NCBI RefSeq assembly: GCF_001315015.1
Contig: NZ_CP012914.1
Coordinates: 248,001 to 312,000 of the forward strand
Length of the DNA stretch: 64,000 nucleotides
DNA from: Azospirillum brasilense
GTDB taxonomy: Bacteria > Pseudomonadota > Alphaproteobacteria > Azospirillales > Azospirillaceae
Direction of reading: 5' to 3'
Shown: positions 36,130-44,373 of the stretch, in pieces
Position numbering within the stretch: the stretch's first letter is position 1
Layout of the letters: every line of letters starts with the position of its first letter
Position numbers and translations under genes: made by a program
The notes under the pieces: generated by a model
The model's input: the letters and a program-made list of their open reading frames with translations, nothing else
The model's database searches: none
What the model was told of the DNA's origin: nothing

Positions 36130-36981
36130 TCACGCCAAAGGCAAACGGATCTCGGTCAGCCACTCTTCCGGGGGCAGCTTGCGGCAGTCGTTCAGATACT
36201 CCTCGACGCAGGGGCGGTCGGCCGGCGCGTGGCCGCTCGACGGCAGCCAGTCGCGGTAGAGCCAACGGTAGGGGCGTTCCAACTCCGCGTAGGGGCCCTT
36301 GTGGATCAGAACGGCGTGCCGGCCGCCGGGGATGTCGAGCGCGCGGACCGTTCCGTCCTCGGGGATCGGTCCGTCGACCAGCAACGCGGCCTCGGAGCGG
36401 AGGCGGTCCGCCGGAACTGATTCCGGGTCGTCGTAATAAAGGGCGAAGGACCGCGTGTCCGGTCCCACGAGGCCGCGGCCTGCGGCCCAGGCGTACAGCC
36501 GCTCGAAGGTCGTGCCGATATCCATGTAGGGGCCTTGGTGAGCCATGGCGGCCACGCGCAGCGGCGGCAGATCGCGGATGGTGACGTCGTGCATGTTTCG
36601 CTCCTCGTCCGGTGGTTGGTCGGGTGGAGGAACCAGACGGCCTTGCCGCCGGTAGGCACCGGGGCTCAAGCCGTAGACCTGCCCGAAGGCGCGGGTGAAC
36701 GCCTCCACGCTGCCATAGCCGGCCCGCCGTGCGACCTGCGCCACGCCGTCGCCGCCCCGCACCAGATCCCCCGCGGCACGGTGCAGACGCAGCCGACGCA
36801 GCGTGTCCGCCGCCGTTTCCCCCGCCATGGCGCGGTAGATGCGGTGGAAATGGTGGGGCGAGAAGCAGGCGACGGCGGCCAGCCGTTCCAGCTCCAGCGT
36901 CTCGTCCAGATGGGCGGCGATGTGGTCGATGACACGCTCGATGCGGCGGCCGTAGTCCAGCAGGGTGTCGGGCTTGGTCAT
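36130..36981 (-). CDS. AraC-family regulator with GyrI-like effector domain
   Basis: The 283-residue protein begins with the AraC helix-turn-helix pair (DHIAAHLDETLELERLAAVA, CFSPHHFHRIYRAMAGETAA; AGYGSVEAFTRAFGQVYGLS). A GyrI-like (BmrR/SbmC) small-molecule-binding domain follows (RDLPPLRVAAMAHQGPYMDI ... DIPGGRHAVLIHKGPYAELE). This architecture is like Rob/SoxS-type or BmrR-like regulators of drug or metabolite response. The order, DNA-binding part first, matches the AraC-GyrI family of about 280-300 residues. The likely target is not evident from neighbours; it is 86 bases upstream of the methyltransferase start, so co-transcription is possible. Confidence 0.9.
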   Translation of the reverse strand: MTKPDTLLDYGRRIERVIDHIAAHLDETLELERLAAVACFSPHHFHRIYRAMAGETAADTLRRLRLHRAAGDLVRGGDGVAQVARRAGYGSVEAFTRAFGQVYGLSPGAYRRQGRLVPPPDQPPDEERNMHDVTIRDLPPLRVAAMAHQGPYMDIGTTFERLYAWAAGRGLVGPDTRSFALYYDDPESVPADRLRSEAALLVDGPIPEDGTVRALDIPGGRHAVLIHKGPYAELERPYRWLYRDWLPSSGHAPADRPCVEEYLNDCRKLPPEEWLTEIRLPLA

Positions 36982-37037
36982 GAGTCCTCCATGCCCGACA
37001 CCCTAGCCGAGGGCCGCTTGATCGCGCTTGCGGACCT

Positions 37038-38138
37038 TCAGCCCTCCGCCGGGCGGACCACGCCGACCTCCAGGCCGTTGCGGTTGGTCACCGGCTGGTT
37101 GATGAGCTGGCCGGCTCGCCTCCATTGCTCGTCCGACAGGACCTTGGTGGCGCGGATCAGGGCGGCCAGGGCGACCTCGCGGGCGCGCGGGGTGCCGTCG
37201 TCGATCTTCAGGGCGATGCCCAGCCCCTGCTTGGGCAGGACGGCGCAGCCTACGCCCTCGGCCCCGCCCTTGACCAGCACCAAGCCGCCCGCCGCCTGCA
37301 TCATGCCGGTGTCGAAGCTGTCCTTGCCGGCGATCAGGTGTGGGTGCGACCGCCAGGCGCGGCGGATGCGGGCCACCGCCTCGGCGCGGGAATCGGGCAG
37401 GTCCTTGGGGTCGCCGATGCGGGCCATGGCGTAGGCGATGGCGCCCAGCGGGATGCCGATGGTCGGGATGGCGCAGCCGTCGACGCCCCAGGGGGCCTGC
37501 GACAGGTCCTGGCCGGTCATCTGCTCCATCACGCCGAGGATGCGCTGCTGCACCGGATGGTCGAAGCGGACATAGCCCTTGGTCGGCTCGCCCTTGTGCA
37601 GGGCGGTGGTCAGGAAGCCGGCGTGCTTGCCGGAGCAGTTGTTGTGGAAGGCGGTCGGCGTCTCGCCGTGGCGGATCATCTCGTGGGCGGTCTCGGTGTC
37701 GGTCGGCAGATGCGCCCCGCACTCGTAATCGCCCACGGTCAGGCCGATGCGCTTGATCCAGGCCTCCGCGATGCGGGTGTGGCGGATCTCCCCGTGGTGG
37801 GAGGAACAGGCCAGCGCCAGCTCCTGGTCGCCCAGCTCGTAGGCGTCGAGCGCGCCCGTCTCGACCAGCGGGATCGCCTGGATCGCCTTGATGGCGGAGC
37901 GCGGGTAGACCGGCGCCTGGATGTCGCCCCACTGGGCCAGCACACGCCCGTCGGAATCGACGATGCAGGCGCGCCCGCGATGGACGGATTCCACCATGCC
38001 GCCGCGCGTCACCTCGACGAGGATCGGCGCCTCCGGCGGTCCGGACAGGTCGGCGTGCCCCTCGGCGGGGTGGTTATGGTCGGCGTGGCCGTGGTGGTCA
38101 CCGTGGCCGCCGCAGCAGGAGGAATGGTCGTGGCTCAT
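37038..38138 (-). CDS. Asparaginase (R. etli-type, asparaginase II family) with His-rich N-terminus
   Basis: The 366-residue protein belongs to the asparaginase II family typified by Rhizobium etli AnsA. Conserved segments are VYPRSAIKAIQAIPLVETGA, LALACSSHHGEIRHT, FHNNCSGKHAGFLT and WGVDGCAIPTIGIPLGAIA. The Ser, Lys, Cys and Asp residues important in that family are in these motifs. The first 33 residues carry nine His and two Cys (MSHDHSSCCGGHGDHHGHAD), a metal-binding extension not part of the core. There is no other ATG before the core at residue 48, so the extension is likely real. It is divergent from the RNA methylase gene. Confidence 0.87.
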   Translation of the reverse strand: MSHDHSSCCGGHGDHHGHADHNHPAEGHADLSGPPEAPILVEVTRGGMVESVHRGRACIVDSDGRVLAQWGDIQAPVYPRSAIKAIQAIPLVETGALDAYELGDQELALACSSHHGEIRHTRIAEAWIKRIGLTVGDYECGAHLPTDTETAHEMIRHGETPTAFHNNCSGKHAGFLTTALHKGEPTKGYVRFDHPVQQRILGVMEQMTGQDLSQAPWGVDGCAIPTIGIPLGAIAYAMARIGDPKDLPDSRAEAVARIRRAWRSHPHLIAGKDSFDTGMMQAAGGLVLVKGGAEGVGCAVLPKQGLGIALKIDDGTPRAREVALAALIRATKVLSDEQWRRAGQLINQPVTNRNGLEVGVVRPAEG

Positions 38139-38266
38139 GGGTGGAGAGCTTGCCTCTCTCCGGGTCGCGAGGCAAGGTGTCGCACCGTCGGACCCGCCGG
38201 ATCATGGCCGATTCGCGGCCGATCCGCCGTGTATGCGGGCCGAAACTACGAGTGATTGTGCAAGCC

Positions 38267-38851
38267 ATGCGTGGATACTTCGCCATCGGGGTGGAGCGGA
38301 TCAGCAAGCCGGGCAACGTCGGCAACCTGATGCGCTCCGCCCACGCCTTCGGCGCCTCCTTCTTCTTCGCCATCGACCCGGAACCCGACCTGCACGAGGC
38401 CCACATCGTCGACACCTCGGGTGCCACGGAGCATCTGCCGCTCTACGTCTACGACCGGGTGGCCGATCTGGCCCTGCCCAAGGACTGCCAGCTCGTCGGG
38501 GTGGAGCTGACCGAGGACGCGGTGGAACTGCCCAGCTTCCGCCACCCGACCCGCGCCGCCTATGTGCTGGGGCCGGAGCGCGGCAGCCTGTCCGAGCCGC
38601 TGCTGGAGCGCTGCGACTTCACGGTGAAGATCCCGATGAAGTTTTGCATCAACGTCGGGGTGGCCGGCGCGCTGGTGATGTACGACCGGATGATCAGCCT
38701 GGGCCGCTTCGCCGAACGCCCGGTGCGCGTCGGCGGCCCGACCGAGCCGCTGCGCGATCACCAGCACGGCCGCCAGATCATGCGCAACCCGGAGCGCCGC
38801 CGCCGCATGCGCGGCATCCAGAAGCCCGTGATCGTCAGCGACGATGACTGA
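38267..38851 (+). CDS. SpoU/TrmH-family RNA 2'-O-methyltransferase
   Basis: The 194-residue protein is a SPOUT-class methylase: ISKPGNVGNLMRSAHAFGAS (motif 1), YVLGPERGSLSEPLLERCDF (motif 2) and IPMKFCINVGVAGALVMYDR (motif 3). It is predicted to 2'-O-methylate tRNA or rRNA, but the exact site cannot be read. The C-terminal tail is basic (NPERRRRMRGIQKP), favouring RNA binding. ATG 38267 is used since motif 1 follows shortly after; a longer frame upstream has no support. It ends 28 bases before the chrR stop, convergent with it. Confidence 0.85.
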   Translation: MRGYFAIGVERISKPGNVGNLMRSAHAFGASFFFAIDPEPDLHEAHIVDTSGATEHLPLYVYDRVADLALPKDCQLVGVELTEDAVELPSFRHPTRAAYVLGPERGSLSEPLLERCDFTVKIPMKFCINVGVAGALVMYDRMISLGRFAERPVRVGGPTEPLRDHQHGRQIMRNPERRRRMRGIQKPVIVSDDD

Positions 38852-38879
38852 CGCCGTCCGCGACGAGGGGTGATCCGGC

Positions 38880-39566
38880 TCAGAACTTCACAAACGGGTT
38901 GAGGATTAGCCCCAGCGCGCCGGTGAAATGAAGTGGCGCGTCGGTCACCGCCAGACACAGGCAGCCCTCCTCGTCGGCCACCGGGCGGTGGCGCACGGAG
39001 TCGTCGGCGACGGACAGGTCGCCGCGGGCGAATTGGCCGAGATCGTCGGTGAAGCCGCCGTCGAGCACCAGCGTCAGCTCAATCCCCCGGTGGGTGTGGT
39101 GGGGCGGTCCGACGCCGCTGGCCAGCCGCATCAGCCGGGCCTTGCCGCGGCGTTCGGAATCGTAGCCGGAGCCGGACCCCAGAGGGATGTCGTAGCAGTC
39201 CATGCCGCGCATCAGCCGCTTCCAGGGCAGGCGCGACAGGTCGCTGCCGACGTAGCGGCGCAGCGGTTCGGGCAGCAGCGGCACCTCGGCCGGCTGGCAG
39301 ACCAGCTTCGGCCGGGGTGCGCGGGGCAGGGGCGGCAGGTCGTCCAGCCGGGCCAGCACCGTCTCCAGGCAGGCGGGATCGACCTCCTCCGGCTCGATGC
39401 TCTCCAGCAGGGCGCCGCCGACCGCCTCCATCTCGGCGACGTTCAGGCGGCAGCAGGGGCACAGCGCCAGATGGGTCGCCACGATCAGCGACGCCGCCTC
39501 GCCCAGAGCGCCGCCGGCATAGTCGATCAGCAGGGTGTCGCCGGGATGGTGGGTGGGCACGGTCAT
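38880..39566 (-). CDS. chrR: ChrR-type zinc-binding anti-sigma factor with cupin domain
   Basis: The 228-residue protein has an N-terminal zinc anti-sigma domain with H-x3-C-x2-C in THLALCPCC (about residues 31-39). A C-terminal cupin domain (GVGPPHHTHRGIELTLVLDG) probably has a second metal site. This is the ChrR family, which holds its partner ECF sigma inactive until singlet oxygen or organic peroxide triggers release. The upstream rpoE stop and the chrR start overlap by four bases (ATGA), so translation is coupled. In Azospirillum brasilense, RpoE-ChrR pairs control carotenoid synthesis, as I recall from the literature. Confidence 0.92.
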   Translation of the reverse strand: MTVPTHHPGDTLLIDYAGGALGEAASLIVATHLALCPCCRLNVAEMEAVGGALLESIEPEEVDPACLETVLARLDDLPPLPRAPRPKLVCQPAEVPLLPEPLRRYVGSDLSRLPWKRLMRGMDCYDIPLGSGSGYDSERRGKARLMRLASGVGPPHHTHRGIELTLVLDGGFTDDLGQFARGDLSVADDSVRHRPVADEEGCLCLAVTDAPLHFTGALGLILNPFVKF

Positions 39567-40138
39567 CGGGAGTCCCTCATGGCCTTGCGCAGCCGTTCCA
39601 TGGCCAGCCGCAGGCGCGACTTGACGGTGCCCAGCGGAATGCCCTGTTCGGCGGAGATCAGGCTGTGCGGCTTGTCCTCGAAATAGGCCAGACGCAGCAG
39701 GTCGGCCTGTTCCGGCGGCAGGGTCTTCAGCGCGGCCCGCAGCCGTCCGGCGGTCTCCCGCGCCGCCACCCCGTCGTCGGCGCTCTCCATCGGGTCGGGC
39801 ACCAGCGTGGGGTCGGCGGGGTCGATCTCGGGCCGCTGTTCCCGCCGCAGCGCGTCGATCCGCCGGTTGCGGGCGATGGTGAACACCCAGGTGCCGGCGG
39901 ACGCCTGGGTCGGGTCATAGGTTTCCGCGCGGCGCCACACCAACAGCATCACGTCCTGCACCAACTCCTCCGCACCGCCCGCGTCGCAGCCCTGGCGGCG
40001 CAGATAGGCCTTCAGCCGCGGGGCGAAATGGCCGAACAGCGCCGCGAAGGCCGCGCGGTCGCGGTCCCGCCCGACCGCGGTCAGCAGCTCTTCGAAGGTC
40101 CGGTCGGCGCCGGCGGCTGGGGAACCAAGATCCTGCAT
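39563..40138 (-). CDS. rpoE: ECF sigma factor RpoE (ECF11-like, ChrR partner)
   Basis: Using ATG 40138 (MQDLGSPAAGADRTFEELLT) the protein has 191 residues, the normal size for this family. Region 2 is YLRRQGCDAGGAEELVQDVM then LVWRRAETYDPTQASAGTWV; region 4 is LPPEQADLLRLAYFEDKPHS and GTVKSRLRLAMERLRKAM. Longer starts at 40183 and 40306 lack family support but cannot be excluded, since the predicted promoter lies at 40355-40384. It overlaps chrR, so it is paired with the anti-sigma factor. Activation by singlet oxygen is inferred from the family. Confidence 0.9.
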   Translation of the reverse strand: MQDLGSPAAGADRTFEELLTAVGRDRDRAAFAALFGHFAPRLKAYLRRQGCDAGGAEELVQDVMLLVWRRAETYDPTQASAGTWVFTIARNRRIDALRREQRPEIDPADPTLVPDPMESADDGVAARETAGRLRAALKTLPPEQADLLRLAYFEDKPHSLISAEQGIPLGTVKSRLRLAMERLRKAMRDSR

Positions 40139-40183
40139 CCACGTCTTCGGGCACGTCTTCGGGGGCGCCGTCTCTGCGCGCAT

Positions 40184-40553
40184 GGGCGTTGCGCAAGATG
40201 GCAAGCCCCGCAACACATGGTGCGCGGAGCGCCCCGCTGCAAAGCGTGTTTGGCGCTCCCCCGTGTCCTGTGCGCAGTCGTCTGCTCGGGCGGCCAAGGG
40301 TGTCATGGGGGGCTGCGACGTTCCGTCGGGCGTTGGACTTGAGGTTCGATGGGTCTTCTACGCACCCCGCGGGCCATCGGATCACCGGCTTTCGATACGA
40401 AATCGAGCGATCGATTGCAGGACCGGCCGTTGGGACAACCCGTGACTTCGCCGCCGGGACAGGGCGGCGGCCCTGGAAAGCTTCACCGAATTGGGGTAGG
40501 GTCCGCCCCACTCCCGAACCCGTCCGCGAAACCATTCGAGCCTTCGCCAACCG
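40184..40553. other. rpoE-ialB divergent intergenic region
   Basis: This stretch of about 370 bases (or 415 from the chosen rpoE start) has no supported gene. It holds the predicted rpoE promoter and, toward the right, sequence upstream of the ialB-like gene including a CGCCGCC/GGGCGGCG inverted pair. Confidence 0.6.
40355..40384 (-). promoter_or_regulatory. RpoE (ECF11-type) autoregulatory promoter candidate
   Basis: Read on the minus strand, TGATCC (40384-40379) is followed after exactly 18 bases by TAGAAG (40360-40355). The ECF11 RpoE consensus known from Rhodobacter is TGATCC-N18-TA-rich. It points toward rpoE and would give a leader of about 210 bases to ATG 40138, consistent with self-activation by RpoE. 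Confidence 0.72.
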
Positions 40554-41117
40554 ATGTTGCCCATCCGCACCATCCGTCGCACCGCCGGCGCCGCTCTGCT
40601 TCTGGCCGGTCCGATCCTCGCCGCCGCCGTCACCATGGGCACCGTCACCACGGCCGCCGCCGCCGACCCGCGCCTGCTGGGGACCTTCAAGGACTGGAAC
40701 GCCTTCGCCTTCGACGAGGGCGGGCACAAGGTCTGCTACCTGTCCAGTCAGCCCAAGAAGAAGGAACCCGCCGCGGCCAAGCGCGGGGACATCTATGTGC
40801 TGGTGACCCACCGCCCGGCGGAGAAGGCGCTGGACGTCGTCAGCGTCGTCGTCGGCTATCCCCTGAAGAAGGACAGCGAGTCCACGGTGGACGTGGGGGG
40901 CAAGTCCTTCAAGCTGTTCACCGACGGCGAGACCGCCTGGGCGCGCGACGCCGACACCGACAAGGCCGTCACCGCCGCGATGCGCGACGCCAAGGGCAAG
41001 TCCATGGTGGTGAAGGGTGTTTCGGCCCGCGGCACGAAGACCACCGACACCTACGGCACCGACGGCTTCGCCCAGGCTTACGACGCGATCAACCAGGCCT
41101 GCGGCGTGAAGCGCTGA
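40554..41117 (+). CDS. IalB-like (invasion-associated locus B) exported protein
   Basis: The 187-residue protein has an N-terminal signal sequence (TAGAALLLAGPILAAAVTMG) with a likely cleavage near residue 37. A beta-rich domain follows with FKDWNAFAFDEGGHKVCYLS and TDGFAQAYDAINQACGVKR, the pattern of the invasion-associated locus B family. Members are secreted or periplasmic and poorly characterised outside Bartonella; no invasion function should be assumed. The two Cys residues could form a disulfide. It is divergent from rpoE, so coordinated stress expression is possible. Confidence 0.78.
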   Translation: MLPIRTIRRTAGAALLLAGPILAAAVTMGTVTTAAAADPRLLGTFKDWNAFAFDEGGHKVCYLSSQPKKKEPAAAKRGDIYVLVTHRPAEKALDVVSVVVGYPLKKDSESTVDVGGKSFKLFTDGETAWARDADTDKAVTAAMRDAKGKSMVVKGVSARGTKTTDTYGTDGFAQAYDAINQACGVKR

Positions 41118-41159
41118 GCAGCGCTGCTCTTTTCACTTGGTCGCTCCTCGTTTCGTCTT

Positions 41160-41188
41160 TTGACTCCGGACGCTCGTGGCCCTATTTA
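41160..41188 (+). promoter_or_regulatory. Sigma-70 promoter overlapping the rlmN start region
   Basis: TTGACT (41160-41165) and TATTTA (41183-41188) are separated by 17 bases, a strong match. The rlmN ATG at 41196 lies only 8 bases past the -10, so the transcript would be nearly leaderless. Confidence 0.65.
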
Positions 41189-41195
41189 GGGGGCC

Positions 41196-42365
41196 ATGAG
41201 CGCCTCCAACCATGCTGCTGCCTTTGCCCTGCCGGCTGTTGACGCCGACGGGCGCAAAAACCTTGTCGGCCTGTCCCGCGACGAGCTGGAAGCCGAAATG
41301 CTGTCCGTCGGCCTGGAGAAATTCCGGGCCCGCCAGCTTTGGCACTGGATCTACCACCGCGGAGCCACCGACTTCGCGGTGATGACCACGCTTGCCAAGC
41401 CGGTGCGCGAGACGCTGGCGGAGAGCTACGCCGTGGCCCGCCCGACGGTCGTGCGCGACCTGAAGTCGGTGGACGGCACGCGCAAGTGGCTGCTGCGCAT
41501 GCCCGACGGGCAGGAGGTGGAGAGCGTCCACATCCCCGAGGAGGACCGCGGCACGCTCTGCGTCTCCTCGCAGGTCGGCTGCACGCTGACCTGCCGCTTC
41601 TGCCACACCGGCACGCAGCGTTTGGTGCGCAACCTCGACGCCTCGGAGATCGTGGCGCAGGTCATGCTGGCCCGCGACGCGCTCGGCGAATGGCCGGCGC
41701 CGCCGGACGGGCGGATGATCTCCAACATCGTCATGATGGGGATGGGGGAGCCGCTCTTTAACTACGAGAACGTCGCCAAGGCGCTGAAGATCGTCATGGA
41801 CGGCGACGGGATATCGATCTCGAAGCGCCGCATCACGCTCTCGACCTCCGGCGTCGTCCCGGCCATGAAGCGCTGCGGCGAGGAGCTGAACGTCAACCTC
41901 GCGGTCAGCCTGCACGCCGTGACCGACGAACTGCGCGACATCATCATGCCCATCAACCGGAAATACCCGTTGAAGGAGCTGATGGACGCCTGCCGCACCT
42001 ACCCCGGCCTGAACAACGCGCGGCGCATCACCTTCGAATACGTGATGCTGAAGGGCGTCAACGACAGCCCGGCGGACGCCCGCGCCCTGGTCAAGTTGCT
42101 GGAGGGCATCCCGTCGAAGATCAACCTGATCCCCTTCAACCCCTGGCCGGGCGCCCCCTACGAGCGTTCGACCGACCGGGCGATCCAGGTCTTCGGCGAC
42201 ATCGTCAACAACGCCGGCTACGCCAGCCCCGTCCGCACCACCCGCGGCGAGGACATCATGGCCGCCTGCGGCCAGTTGAAGAGCGCGTCCGTCCGCCTGT
42301 CCGCCGCCGACCGTGCCGCCATCGAGAAGGTGCTGGCCGAGAAGGACGCGGCGCTGGCCGGATAA
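41196..42365 (+). CDS. rlmN: Dual-specificity 23S rRNA/tRNA adenine C2-methyltransferase RlmN
   Basis: The 389-residue radical-SAM enzyme methylates A2503 of 23S rRNA and A37 of some tRNAs. The iron-sulfur motif CX3CX2C is in [15 protein letters not shown], and VSSQVGC precedes it. [19 protein letters not shown] and [14 protein letters not shown] are family segments. The C-terminal [17 protein letters not shown] carries the Cys that forms the protein-methylene intermediate. The first ATG at 41196 is the only reasonable start, since the core begins soon after ([18 protein letters not shown]). It is preceded by a promoter so close that the mRNA may be leaderless. Confidence 0.96.
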   Translation: MSASNHAAAFALPAVDADGRKNLVGLSRDELEAEMLSVGLEKFRARQLWHWIYHRGATDFAVMTTLAKPVRETLAESYAVARPTVVRDLKSVDGTRKWLLRMPDGQEVESVHIPEEDRGTLCVSSQVGCTLTCRFCHTGTQRLVRNLDASEIVAQVMLARDALGEWPAPPDGRMISNIVMMGMGEPLFNYENVAKALKIVMDGDGISISKRRITLSTSGVVPAMKRCGEELNVNLAVSLHAVTDELRDIIMPINRKYPLKELMDACRTYPGLNNARRITFEYVMLKGVNDSPADARALVKLLEGIPSKINLIPFNPWPGAPYERSTDRAIQVFGDIVNNAGYASPVRTTRGEDIMAACGQLKSASVRLSAADRAAIEKVLAEKDAALAG

Positions 42366-42392
42366 GGCCGGACCTATCCCTGGGAGTGCTCC

Positions 42393-42629
42393 GTGCCTGA
42401 GTTTGCCGTCGATCCCGGCCTGATCCTGTTCCTGTTCAACGCCGCGGCGGTCTGGCCGCTGATGCGCATCTTCCGCCGGGCGGGCTTCTCGCCGTGGTGG
42501 GCGTTGGTGATCTTCGTGCCGGTGATCGGGCTGGTCGGCGTGCTGGGGCTGCTGACGGTGCGGCGCTGGCCGGCGCGCGTCCTGGTCGACGGGCCGGCGC
42601 GGACGCGCAAGGCGCGGAGGGCCGCGTGA
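42393..42629 (+). CDS. Small membrane protein (78 residues)
   Basis: It begins at GTG 42393 with GGGAG upstream. Hydrophobic segments are visible at residues about 9-25 (GLILFLFNAAAVWPLMRI) and 34-55 (PWWALVIFVPVIGLVGVLGL). The C-terminus is basic (RRWPARVLVDGPARTRKARR), so the tail lies in the cytoplasm. I do not recognise a named family. The next gene starts on the A of its stop codon, and the two related small membrane proteins look like one unit, probably read through from rlmN. Confidence 0.7.
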   Translation: MPEFAVDPGLILFLFNAAAVWPLMRIFRRAGFSPWWALVIFVPVIGLVGVLGLLTVRRWPARVLVDGPARTRKARRAA

Positions 42630-42940
42630 TGGAGATGCTCGAGTCCATCGTCGCCCTGCTCAACGCCGTCTACTGGCAGCCCTGGGCGGCCATCATGTCC
42701 ACCGACCCGTGGACGGCGAACCTCGTCATGGCGATCCTGCTGATGCTGAAGCTGATCTTCGGCGGCTGGGTGCTGGCCAAGGGCGGGCGCAGCCCGCTGT
42801 GGGCGCTGGTCCTGCTGATCAACGGGGCGGACATCCTGGCGATGTGGCTCTACGCCTACATCCGCTGGCCCTTCGTGGACCGGGCGCCCGCCCGCCCCGC
42901 CGCGGAGAACACCGTCGCGGCCGACGCCGGGACGGATTGA
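42629..42940 (+). CDS. Small membrane protein (103 residues)
   Basis: The ATG at 42629 overlaps the stop of the preceding gene (TGATG), so translation is coupled. The 103 residues include two or three hydrophobic segments (IVALLNAVYWQPWAAIM; NLVMAILLMLKLIFGGWVLA; PLWALVLLINGADILAMWLY) with Trp-rich junctions. The C-terminus (FVDRAPARPAAENTVAADAG) is soluble. Its size and membrane pattern resemble the preceding gene, suggesting they work together. The function is unknown. Confidence 0.68.
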   Translation: MEMLESIVALLNAVYWQPWAAIMSTDPWTANLVMAILLMLKLIFGGWVLAKGGRSPLWALVLLINGADILAMWLYAYIRWPFVDRAPARPAAENTVAADAGTD

Positions 42941-42950
42941 GCGCTCCAAC

Positions 42951-42971
42951 CCTCTCCCCTCTGGGGAGAGG
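42951..42971. repeat. GC-rich hairpin before argG
   Basis: CCTCTCCCC (42951-42959) and GGGGAGAGG (42963-42971) are perfect 9-base arms with a TCT loop. It matches the carD-distal hairpin at 8279-8301 and may act as a weak terminator for the small membrane genes. Confidence 0.65.
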
Positions 42972-42991
42972 TGACTTATGAGCGGGACCGA

Positions 42992-43020
42992 TTGATTCGC
43001 ATCGGTCGTAGGGCTACTGT
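42992..43020 (+). promoter_or_regulatory. Possible sigma-70 promoter of argG
   Basis: TTGATT (42992-42997) and TACTGT (43015-43020) are 17 bases apart; the start would be near 43027, leaving a leader of about 33 bases to the ATG. The -10 match is moderate. Confidence 0.4.
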
Positions 43021-43059
43021 CCGCCACCGATATTTTTCCCCACCCGCGTGAGTAGTCCC

Positions 43060-44295
43060 ATGAGCGGTGCGTCCGGCAAACAGATCAAGAAAGTGGTGCT
43101 CGCCTATTCGGGCGGCCTCGACACCTCGGTGATCCTGAAGTGGCTTCAGGAAACCTATCAATGCGAGGTGGTGACCTTCACCGCCGACCTCGGCCAGGGC
43201 GAGGAGCTGGAGCCGGCACGCAAGAAGGCCGAGCTTCTGGGCATCAAGCCGGAAAACATCTTCATCGACGACCTGCGCGAAGAGTTCGTGCGGGACTTCG
43301 TGTTCCCGATGTTCCGCGCCAACACCCTCTATGAGGGCACTTACCTGCTCGGCACCTCGATCGCCCGGCCGCTGATCGCCAAGCGCCAGATCGAGATCGC
43401 CAACCAGGTCGGCGCCGACGCCGTGGCCCACGGCGCCACCGGCAAGGGCAACGATCAGGTCCGCTTCGAGCTGGGCTACTACGCGCTCCGCCCGGACATC
43501 AAGATCATCGCCCCGTGGCGCGAGTGGGACCTGAACAGCCGCACCCGGCTGATCGACTACGCCGAGAAGAACCAGATCCCGATCGCCAAGGACAAGCGCG
43601 GCGAGGCCCCGTACTCGACCGACGCCAACCTCCTGCACATCTCCTACGAGGGGAAGGCGCTGGAGGACCCGTGGGTCGAGCCGTTCGAGGACATGTACAC
43701 CCGCTCCGTCGCCCCGGAGAAGGCCCCGGACACCCCGACCTACGTCGAGGTCGAGTTCAAGCGCGGCGACGCCGTGGCGATCGACGGCAAGGCCCTGTCC
43801 CCGGCGGCCCTGCTGACCGAGCTGAACCGCCTGGGCGGCGAGAACGGCATCGGCCGCCTCGACCTCGTCGAGAACCGTTATGTCGGCATGAAGTCGCGCG
43901 GCGTGTACGAGACGCCGGGCGGCACCATCCTGCTGGCCGCCCACCGCGCGATGGAGAGCATCACGCTCGACCGCGGCGCCGGCCATCTGAAGGATGAGCT
44001 GATGCCGCGCTACGCCGAGCTGATCTACTGCGGCTACTGGTTCAGCCCGGAGCGTCTGGCGCTCCAGGCGCTGATCGACCAGACCCAGGAGCCGGTGAAC
44101 GGCGTGGTCCGCCTGAAGCTGTTCAAGGGCAACGTCACGGTCGTCGGCCGCAAGTCGCCGAACAGCCTCTACCGCATGGACTATGTGACGTTCGAGGAAG
44201 ACAGCGTCTACAACCAGAAGGACGCGGAAGGCTTCATCAAGCTGAACGCGCTCCGCCTGCGCCTGGGCGCCATGGCCCGCGCCAACGTCAAGTAA
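43060..44295 (+). CDS. argG: Argininosuccinate synthase
   Basis: The 411-residue enzyme condenses citrulline and aspartate with ATP in arginine biosynthesis. The N-type ATP pyrophosphatase loop is [20 protein letters not shown]. Further family segments are [60 protein letters not shown] and [23 protein letters not shown] 43060 is used; a GTG four codons earlier lacks a ribosome site. It is a single gene ended by a perfect UUCG-loop terminator. Confidence 0.96.
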   Translation: MSGASGKQIKKVVLAYSGGLDTSVILKWLQETYQCEVVTFTADLGQGEELEPARKKAELLGIKPENIFIDDLREEFVRDFVFPMFRANTLYEGTYLLGTSIARPLIAKRQIEIANQVGADAVAHGATGKGNDQVRFELGYYALRPDIKIIAPWREWDLNSRTRLIDYAEKNQIPIAKDKRGEAPYSTDANLLHISYEGKALEDPWVEPFEDMYTRSVAPEKAPDTPTYVEVEFKRGDAVAIDGKALSPAALLTELNRLGGENGIGRLDLVENRYVGMKSRGVYETPGGTILLAAHRAMESITLDRGAGHLKDELMPRYAELIYCGYWFSPERLALQALIDQTQEPVNGVVRLKLFKGNVTVVGRKSPNSLYRMDYVTFEEDSVYNQKDAEGFIKLNALRLRLGAMARANVK

Positions 44296-44318
44296 GCGCG
44301 CGACCATTCCGGATGTGG

Positions 44319-44344
44319 AACGAGGGGGCTTCGGCCCCCTCGTT
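44319..44344 (+). terminator. Intrinsic terminator of argG
   Basis: AACGAGGGGGC and GCCCCCTCGTT form a perfect 11-bp stem closed by a TTCG tetraloop, followed by TCGTTTTG. Confidence 0.93.
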
Positions 44345-44373
44345 TCGTTTTGGGAATGGCCGTGGGGCGGCGC

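Noticed and set aside
40139..40306. N-terminal extension of RpoE from starts at 40183 or 40306
   Set aside because: The extension has no sigma-factor similarity and would make the protein longer than the family. It is kept as a possibility only because the promoter lies upstream.
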